A stretch of 9,982 nt of DNA, from positions 1 to 9,982 of the forward strand of contig JASHUL010000171.1 in assembly GCA_030039995.1 (NCBI GenBank). The letters are read 5' to 3'. The notes beneath the pieces were generated by a model. The model searched no databases, had not been told where the DNA came from, and saw only the letters and a list, made by a program, of their open reading frames with translations. Shown in pieces: positions 5,516 through 9,982 of this stretch (position 1 is the stretch's first letter; every line of letters starts with the position of its first letter). The position numbers were made by a program, and so were the translations under genes. Origin of the DNA: Thermoplasmata archaeon (lineage in GTDB: Archaea; Thermoplasmatota; Thermoplasmata; Lutacidiplasmatales; UBA184).

Positions 5516-6997
5516 TCAAGCCGGGTTGACTTCCTGGCGAGGCGCGTCCGACCTCGTCGCCGCGGCGACGGGGAGGGTGATGAGGAATCCCGCTCCCGCG
5601 CCGGGCACGTTGCGGACCGTGATCTCGCCGTGATGCGACTGGATGATCCCGTGCGAGATTGCGAGCCCGAGTCCCGTGCCCTCGCCCTCGGGCTTCGTGG
5701 TGAAGAACGGCTCGAAGATCCGGGGGAGCAGTTCCGGCGGGATTCCCGGCCCGCTGTCCACGACCTCGACCTCGCAGCGGGCGCCCGGTCGGCGCACGAC
5801 GACCCGGATCGTACCCGAGCCGTGCATCGCGTCGTACGCGTTGTTGAGGAGGTTCGTCACGACCTGGGTCAGCGCCCCGCGCTCCCCCCGGACCCGCACG
5901 GGCTCGGCCGGGTACGACTCTTCGACGACCACGTCCGCGGACTGCTTGCCCCGCAGGAACGCGACCGCTTCCCGGACGACCGCGACGAGGTCGAGTTCCA
6001 CGGGGTTCGGCTCCTCCCGGCGGGCGAAGTCCAGGAGTCCCCGGACGATGCGGGCCGCGACCTCGATCTGGTCGGTCATGGTGTCGAGTCGGGTGAGGGC
6101 CCACGGGTCGGAGGTCTTCCGCCGTAGGCTCTCCGTGACGAGCATCAGGTTCGCGAGCGGTGTGTTGATCTCGTGGGCGACGCCCGCCGCGAGCTGGCCG
6201 AGCGAGGCGAGCTTATCGGCGTGCGCCGCGCGCCGCTCCCAGCTCCGCTGCTCGGACAGGTCGACGGCGACCCCGAGGTAGTGGGTCACCGTCCCCGAGG
6301 GGTCGCGGATCGCGGTGATCGTCAGCAGCACCGGGCGCTCGCGTCCCATCCGGTCCCGGTTCAGGATCTCCCCGGACCAGTATCCGAGCGTCGGGTCGAG
6401 CAGGTTCTGCCACATCCGTTCGTAGACCTCCGGTCCCGTGTGGCGGCTGCGGACGAGGTTCGGCTTGCGGCCGACGCACTCGGCCCGGGAGTAGCCGTAG
6501 ATCCGCTCGAACGCCGGGTTGACGTCGACCATGATCCCGCGCGCGTCGGTCAGCTGCATCGCGTTCGTCGAGCTGAGGAACGCCTGCCGGAACAGCACCG
6601 CCTGCTCGTGCTCGCCGACGCGATCGGAGACATCGCGGACGACGAGGAGCGCCCGACGAGGCTCGTCCGGGCGCTCGAGCAGCGGGCGAATGTCGACGTC
6701 GAGGTAGATGCCGGCGCGTTCGGTTCGGTGGCGGGCTCGGACCGATCGGAACGTCGCCGAGGTGCCGTGCGCGAGGGCTTCGTCCATCGCCGCGCGGATC
6801 GTCGGGGACCACGTCCCGTCGTCCTCCGGGATCTCGTGGAAGTCCGTGCCGACGAGCTCTCCTCGCCGACCGGTGGTGGCGAAGTACGCCGGGTTCGCCC
6901 ATTCGATCGTCCCCGGCGCGGCGACCAGGGCGATCCCCACCGGCAAGCCCTGAAAGACACGGTCGGCGAGGTGCCGGTCGAGGAGGTCGGGCGGCAC
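5516..6997 (-). CDS. Soluble sensor histidine kinase, PAS-PAS-HisKA-HATPase_c
   Basis: This kinase should autophosphorylate a histidine in response to a signal and pass the phosphate to a receiver aspartate. The 493 residues start at GTG 6997; the nearby upstream ATG is out of frame. A first PAS domain spans about 12-125 and a second about 133-250, the latter ending in a PAC-like segment (GYWSGEILNRDRMGRERPVL, then GTVTHYLGVAVDLSE). The dimerisation and phospho-acceptor helix carries HEINTP with His275. The ATP-binding domain has the N box NLLNNAYDA (382-390), G1 DSGPGIP (414-420), F box FEPFFTTK (428-435) and G2 GTGLGLAI (440-447). No transmembrane segment or signal peptide is present, so the signal is probably intracellular. 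There is no CxxCH haem motif, and no cofactor can be assigned to the PAS domains. The regulator two genes downstream on the same strand has an intact receiver and is the likely partner. Confidence 0.94.
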   Translation of the reverse strand: MPPDLLDRHLADRVFQGLPVGIALVAAPGTIEWANPAYFATTGRRGELVGTDFHEIPEDDGTWSPTIRAAMDEALAHGTSATFRSVRARHRTERAGIYLDVDIRPLLERPDEPRRALLVVRDVSDRVGEHEQAVLFRQAFLSSTNAMQLTDARGIMVDVNPAFERIYGYSRAECVGRKPNLVRSRHTGPEVYERMWQNLLDPTLGYWSGEILNRDRMGRERPVLLTITAIRDPSGTVTHYLGVAVDLSEQRSWERRAAHADKLASLGQLAAGVAHEINTPLANLMLVTESLRRKTSDPWALTRLDTMTDQIEVAARIVRGLLDFARREEPNPVELDLVAVVREAVAFLRGKQSADVVVEESYPAEPVRVRGERGALTQVVTNLLNNAYDAMHGSGTIRVVVRRPGARCEVEVVDSGPGIPPELLPRIFEPFFTTKPEGEGTGLGLAISHGIIQSHHGEITVRNVPGAGAGFLITLPVAAATRSDAPRQEVNPA

Positions 6998-7123
6998 GGT
7001 ACGATCGGCGCATCAACGACGGCCCCCTCAAGTCGCCTTCGGGCCGACGCCCGCCGCGGCGCAGTGGGAGTGAATTCCAACTGACGGGACGACTATCCGT
7101 GTCGGTCTCGGTCCGGGAGGACG

Positions 7124-7486
7124 ATGACGTCCGCCGAGGTCGTCGTGGTCGGTGAGACGCCGAGCCTCGGGCGATCGATCGTCGACCTGCTGCACGCGGA
7201 AGGGATCCCGTGCCGCCTCGTCCACGACCTCACACCGGCCGAGCTGGGCGCTCGGCCGGTGGTCGTCGTCGCCTGCAACGAGTCCTACTGCGTCACCGCC
7301 CGGCGCTGGTCCCGGGGAGAGATGCCGGGACACCGGCTCGTCGTCGTCGGAGCTCGGGACCCGCTGCTCGACTCGATCCGCGGGCTCGACGTCGTGCCGC
7401 TCCCCTTGCGTGCCGGACCGCTGGTCGCTCTCGTTCGCCGCCGACTCGACGAGCGCCCGGACCCGAAGGACCTCGCGGAAGCGTGA
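7124..7486 (+). CDS. Small pseudo-receiver-like protein divergent from the kinase
   Basis: I do not recognise a named family. The 120 residues alternate beta strands and helices in a pattern like CheY receivers: EVVVVGE (5-11), a helix GRSIVDLLHAEG, PVVVVAC (45-51), RLVVVGAR (71-78), DVVPLPLRAGPLVALVRRRL (89-108). Where a receiver has the Asp pair, phospho-Asp, Thr/Ser and Lys, this protein has Gly-Glu, Cys51, Gly76 and Leu94 by rough alignment. If homologous, it cannot be phosphorylated in the normal way. CNESYC (51-56) gives two cysteines four residues apart, plus Cys30. The ATG at 7124 follows GGGAGG with only 3 bases between, a tight but possible ribosome site. It shares a 126-base spacer with the kinase gene, which suggests joint regulation or an accessory role. 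Alternatives include a diverged Rossmann-like domain. The gene itself is likely real: its hydrophobic strands are regular, and it fits neatly between neighbours with an 19-base convergent gap downstream. Confidence 0.72.
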   Translation: MTSAEVVVVGETPSLGRSIVDLLHAEGIPCRLVHDLTPAELGARPVVVVACNESYCVTARRWSRGEMPGHRLVVVGARDPLLDSIRGLDVVPLPLRAGPLVALVRRRLDERPDPKDLAEA

Positions 7487-7505
7487 GACGACCGCCGCCG
7501 ACGCG

Positions 7506-8105
7506 TCACGACGGCGCGATCGCCGGTCCCGTACGGCTCGGGACCTCGCGGTCGTCCTCCCGTTTCGAGGTGCCGATGTCGAGCTCGACGATCCACTGGG
7601 GTCCGTCGCGCACGACCCGGTACGGGAAGCCGGAATGGACGAAGACGTCGCACATCGCGACGTTCTCCCGGAGCACGAACGCGGTGAACCAGCGGACCCC
7701 GTCCGCGCGCGCCCGCCGGGCGAGCTCGTACAGCAGGACGGTCGCCGCTCCCCGGCCTTGGAAGTCGTCTTCGATGAGGAACGCGACCTCCGCGCGGGAC
7801 GGTTCGTGTCGGTACCGGACGAACTCGGCGGTGCCGACCACTCGGGGCCCGCTGGTCACGGTCTCCATCACCAGGGAGACCCGCGGGTCCGGGGTCGCGA
7901 GGCCGAGCAGCTCCTCCGCCACGGTCTCCTCGCGCATCGGAGAGCCGTACCGGAGCTCGATCGAATCGGCGGTGAGGTGACGGACGAATCGGAGGACCTC
8001 CCCTCGGTCTCGCGCCCGCGTCCGGTGGACGATCACCGGGGTAAAATCCCGCAGTTGGAGGTACGTCGCGTCCTCCTCGACCTCCGCCGGTTCCGGTCCG
8101 CCCAT
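7506..8105 (-). CDS. GNAT family N-acetyltransferase (Pat-like)
   Basis: This is a soluble acetyl-CoA-dependent acetyltransferase of 199 residues from ATG 8105. The GNAT core is clear: an N-terminal VIVHRTRARDRGEVLRFVRHL, SIELRYGSPM resembling the SRYLRFF element of protein acetyltransferases (Pat), then AEVAFLIEDDFQGRGAATVLL (105-125) with the acetyl-CoA pyrophosphate loop QGRGAA (116-121), and a late ENVAMCDVFVHSGFP (148-161). Glu106 aligns with the catalytic glutamate of Pat-type enzymes, so lysine acetylation of a protein is possible, but the substrate is unknown. A GTG at 8114 would add three residues. I prefer the ATG because GGTGG lies 5 bases upstream of it. The last 20 residues are polar and look disordered. 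It converges with the pseudo-receiver gene and shows no sign of an operon. Confidence 0.9.
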   Translation of the reverse strand: MGGPEPAEVEEDATYLQLRDFTPVIVHRTRARDRGEVLRFVRHLTADSIELRYGSPMREETVAEELLGLATPDPRVSLVMETVTSGPRVVGTAEFVRYRHEPSRAEVAFLIEDDFQGRGAATVLLYELARRARADGVRWFTAFVLRENVAMCDVFVHSGFPYRVVRDGPQWIVELDIGTSKREDDREVPSRTGPAIAPS

Positions 8106-8164
8106 CGCCCCCACCGACCGGACGTAGCCGGGCCGGAGGCTTGAAGGACCCGTGAAGCGAGATT

Positions 8165-8191
8165 GACGGCGCCCCCGAGGGAGGCGCCGTC
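8165..8191. repeat. Strong hairpin after the alcohol dehydrogenase stop, possible terminator
   Basis: GACGGCGCC (8165-8173) and GGCGCCGTC (8183-8191) form a perfect 9-bp stem around a 9-base loop that can add two inner C-G pairs. On the minus strand it begins 19 bases after the dehydrogenase stop at 8211 and ends about 60 bases before the GNAT start, so it probably separates the two transcripts. No T tract follows, so it is not a classical intrinsic terminator. It may act as a 3' end stabiliser. Confidence 0.5.
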
Positions 8192-8210
8192 GTCCCGGGG
8201 GCCCGGCAGT

Positions 8211-9266
8211 TCACCGAGCGAACTCGATGAGGGGCTTGATGATCCCGTCCTCTTTCCGGTCCATCAACCGGAACGCCGCCTCGACGTCGGCGAACGGGAA
8301 CCGGTGGGTGGTCATCGGCGTCGGGTCCACGCGACCGGTCTCGAGGAACCGGAGGAGCCGGGACATCCGCTCCCGTCCGCCCGGACAAAGTCCGGTTCGG
8401 ATCGTCGTGTCGTTCATTCCGACGCCCCAGTCGAGCCGGGGGATACGGACGTAGTCACCCGCGCCGTGGTAGCCGACGTTCGAGATCGTGCCCCCGGGCC
8501 GCGTCGCTCGGATGCAGTTCATGAACGTCTCCTCCGCTCCGAGCGCCTCGATCGACGCGTCCACCCCGACCCCCCCGGTCCGGCGTCGGATCTCCGCGAC
8601 CGGGTCGACTTTCGCGAAGTCGACGATCGCGTCGGCGCCGAACCTTCGGGCGAGGGTCTGGCGGGCCGGTACCGTTTCGACCGCGATCACCTCCCCGGCC
8701 CCCAGGAGCTTCGCGCCCTGGACCGCCATCAGACCGACCGGGCCGCCGCCGAAGACGGCCACGCTCCCGCCCAGCGGGATGTTCGCGTGTTCCGCCGCCA
8801 TGAAACCGGTCGACATCATGTCGCAGGCGTAGACCGCCCGGTCGTCGGGCACCGCGTCCGGGATCGGGGCGAGGTTGGCCATCGCTTGGTTCACCAGAAA
8901 GTACTCGGCCATCGCGCCGTCGCGCACGTTCGCGAACTTCCAGCCGCCGAGCGGCTGCGTGCACTGCGACGGGTATCCCCGAAGACAGTTGTCGCAGACG
9001 TAGCACGGAGTGATCGCGTTCACCGCGACCCGCTGACCCTCGCGGAACCCCGTGACCGCCGACCCGAGCCGGTACACGATGCCGACCGACTCGTGTCCGA
9101 GCGTGAGGTCGTGGCGGTCGCCGATCGCTCCGCGGACGGTGTGGCAGTCCGAGGTGCAGATGAGCGCCGCCGTGGTCCGTACGACCGCGTCGGTCGGTCC
9201 CGGTTCCGGCACCGGCTTGTCTTTCACGGCGACCCGGCCGATCCCTTCCATCACGAACGCTCGCAT
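8211..9266 (-). CDS. Zinc-dependent alcohol dehydrogenase (secondary-ADH, CbADH/TbADH-like)
   Basis: This medium-chain dehydrogenase/reductase interconverts alcohols and ketones or aldehydes. The 351 residues follow the clostridial and Thermoanaerobacter secondary alcohol dehydrogenases closely: CTSDCHTV at 37-44, GDR, LGHES at 56-60, GWKFANVRDG at 108-117, EYF at 121-123, CDMMSTGF at 148-155, GYHGAGD at 265-271, GLCPGGRER at 292-300. Catalytic zinc ligands are Cys37, His58 and Asp149. Cys88, Cys91, Cys94 and Cys102 form the structural zinc lobe that the clostridial enzymes lack. The dinucleotide loop is GGGPVGLM (173-180). At the end of the next strand Glu197 replaces the Gly-Ser-Arg that selects NADP in those enzymes, which suggests NAD(H). 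The ATG at 9266 is preceded by a purine-rich GAGGCGGGG, and the open frame further upstream overlaps the carbamate kinase and is not conserved. The substrate is uncertain. Confidence 0.93.
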   Translation of the reverse strand: MRAFVMEGIGRVAVKDKPVPEPGPTDAVVRTTAALICTSDCHTVRGAIGDRHDLTLGHESVGIVYRLGSAVTGFREGQRVAVNAITPCYVCDNCLRGYPSQCTQPLGGWKFANVRDGAMAEYFLVNQAMANLAPIPDAVPDDRAVYACDMMSTGFMAAEHANIPLGGSVAVFGGGPVGLMAVQGAKLLGAGEVIAVETVPARQTLARRFGADAIVDFAKVDPVAEIRRRTGGVGVDASIEALGAEETFMNCIRATRPGGTISNVGYHGAGDYVRIPRLDWGVGMNDTTIRTGLCPGGRERMSRLLRFLETGRVDPTPMTTHRFPFADVEAAFRLMDRKEDGIIKPLIEFAR

Positions 9267-9272
9267 GATCCC

Positions 9273-9292
9273 CGCCTCGCCACGACGAGGCG
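9273..9292. repeat. 7-bp inverted repeat just upstream of the dehydrogenase start
   Basis: CGCCTCG (9273-9279) and CGAGGCG (9286-9292) are perfectly complementary around CCACGA. In the minus-strand transcript it ends 6 bases before the dehydrogenase ATG and contains the purine-rich stretch that could serve as ribosome site. Folding could therefore mask initiation, or the repeat could be a DNA operator or the 3' hairpin of the carbamate kinase mRNA. Confidence 0.35.
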
Positions 9293-9314
9293 AGCGCGAA
9301 GGTATGAACGCGCA

Positions 9315-9330
9315 GTCAACCTCAGTTGAC
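9315..9330. repeat. GTCAAC-N4-GTTGAC palindrome at the carbamate kinase stop, possible operator
   Basis: The arms GTCAAC (9315-9320) and GTTGAC (9325-9330) are perfectly symmetric around CTCA and overlap the carbamate kinase stop codon. The arms are mixed in composition, unlike the GC-only repeats common here, so chance is a less easy explanation. A TATA-like TTCATACC (minus strand, 9301-9308) lies between it and the dehydrogenase ATG, which puts the palindrome next to the presumed promoter as a regulator site would be. Confidence 0.4.
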
Positions 9331-9982
9331 CGGTCGTCGCCGCGTCGGTGGGCGCCGCTCCACTCGCGTGCCCGCTCGCCCCGCGAGCGCCCGCGGGATC
9401 GACCGGGTGTCCGTGATGATCGCGCGGCGGCCCCCGTGGGCCACGAAATCGAGTACCGACTCCACCTTCGGTCCCATGCTGCCGACGCCGAACTCTCCGG
9501 CCCGAAGGTAGTCACGGAGTTCCGCGGCGCGAAGGCTCCCGAGCCAGCGGGGATGACGGCCGCCGAAGCCGACGGCGGCCCCCGGGACGTCCGTGACGAT
9601 CAACAGCGTGGCGCAGCCGAGCGTCCGGGCGACTCGCGCGGCCGAACGGTCCTTGTCGATCACCGCGTCGACACCGCTCCAACCGCCGCGACCGTCCCGG
9701 ACCACTGGGATGCCTCCACCGCCCGCGACGACGAAGACGCACCGGCGGCCGAGCCCGAGGTCGAGGGCCCGACGGATCGCGGGGCCCTCGAGCCAGCTCC
9801 GGGGGCGCGGAGACGCCACGACCCGACGCCAGCCACCGCGTTGGGGATCCCGCCGTAGCACCCACCCCGACCTCCCTCGAAGCCGGCGCGCCTCGGCGGC
9901 CGAGTAGAACCGCCCGACCGGCTTCGACGGGGTGCCGAACGCCGGGTCGCGCGCGTCGACCTCGGTTCGGGAGACGACCGGT
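9322..9982 (-). CDS. arcC: Carbamate kinase, N-terminus beyond window edge
   Basis: This enzyme transfers phosphate between carbamoyl phosphate and ADP. It yields ATP in the last step of arginine deiminase or agmatine breakdown, or makes carbamoyl phosphate in some archaea. The visible 219 residues are the central and C-terminal parts of a family usually about 310 long. Characteristic stretches are DPAFGTPSKPVGRFYS near the edge, RGGWRRVVASPRP, AGGGGIPV (fragment residues 86-93), GVDAVIDKD ending at 111, LLIVTDVP, and the near-invariant FGVGSMGPKVE (164-174), then RRAIITD. The frame is open to the window edge without a stop. A GTG at 9861 is internal, because conserved residues lie upstream of it. 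The protein ends with an Arg/Pro-rich tail of about a dozen residues beyond the usual GTRV end. No other arginine-pathway gene is visible. The dehydrogenase follows 55 bases downstream on the same strand. Confidence 0.94.
   Translation of the reverse strand, partial: PVVSRTEVDARDPAFGTPSKPVGRFYSAAEARRLRGRSGWVLRRDPQRGGWRRVVASPRPRSWLEGPAIRRALDLGLGRRCVFVVAGGGGIPVVRDGRGGWSGVDAVIDKDRSAARVARTLGCATLLIVTDVPGAAVGFGGRHPRWLGSLRAAELRDYLRAGEFGVGSMGPKVESVLDFVAHGGRRAIITDTRSIPRALAGRAGTRVERRPPTRRRPVN

Noticed and set aside
8103..8114. GTG at 8114 as the GNAT start
   Set aside because: It is possible, but it adds only three residues, and the ATG at 8105 has a better placed GGTGG upstream. I kept the ATG and could be wrong by nine bases.
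9267..9515. N-terminal extension of the alcohol dehydrogenase frame
   Set aside because: It overlaps the conserved C-terminal part of carbamate kinase and is Ser/Arg-rich with no similarity. The family N-terminus MRAFVMEGIG starts at 9266.
9859..9861. GTG at 9861 as the carbamate kinase start
   Set aside because: Conserved carbamate kinase sequence (DPAFGTPSKPVGRFYS) continues upstream in frame to the window edge, so the true start is outside.

Overview
The window reads as chromosomal DNA from a very GC-rich archaeon. Codon third positions are overwhelmingly G or C, and genes are packed with short gaps. The evidence for Archaea is indirect but consistent: a tRNA-Val gene with no encoded CCA; a DUF981-type membrane protein; a response regulator that appears to carry a DUF835-like middle domain and an archaeal ArsR-like winged helix; a carbamate kinase; and TATA-like A/T patches about 26-30 bases before several starts, as expected for leaderless archaeal mRNAs. 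The DUF835 and receiver-winged-helix combination suggests Thermoplasmatota. That is an inference from family distribution and is not proven here.

Layout. (1) 1-992 minus: a class I aminotransferase, cut off at its C-terminus by the window edge, divergent from (2) 1128-2468 plus: adenylosuccinate synthetase (purA), followed after 7 bases by (3) 2476-3345 plus: a LysO-family (DUF340) inner-membrane transporter. (4) 3381-3453 plus: tRNA-Val(CAC). (5) 3547-6997 minus: a signalling cluster transcribed in the order PAS-PAS histidine kinase, DUF981 membrane protein, receiver/DUF835-like/winged-helix regulator. (6) 7124-7486 plus: a small protein, divergent from the kinase, that looks like a receiver domain stripped of its phosphorylation residues. 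(7) 7506-8105 minus: a GNAT acetyltransferase convergent with it. (8) 8211-9982 minus: a carbamate kinase (N-terminus beyond the window edge) followed by a zinc-dependent alcohol dehydrogenase of the clostridial/Thermoanaerobacter secondary-ADH type.

How the parts may work together. The aminotransferase, PurA and LysO-type exporter all touch aspartate-family amino acids: the first may make aspartate, PurA consumes it for AMP synthesis, and LysO relatives export lysine. PurA and LysO look like one transcript. The kinase and the receiver-winged-helix protein have every residue needed for His-Asp phosphotransfer and flank a membrane protein, so a two-component system with the pseudo-receiver as accessory is the most interesting hypothesis in the window. 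Carbamate kinase and the dehydrogenase are co-oriented but separated by inverted repeats, so they may be regulated separately.

No stretch longer than 300 bases lacks a gene. The longest spacers are 993-1127, 4597-4713, 5380-5515, 6998-7123 and 8106-8210. Several contain GC-rich inverted repeats, which are listed separately. I see no insertion sequence, CRISPR array, attachment site or replication origin.
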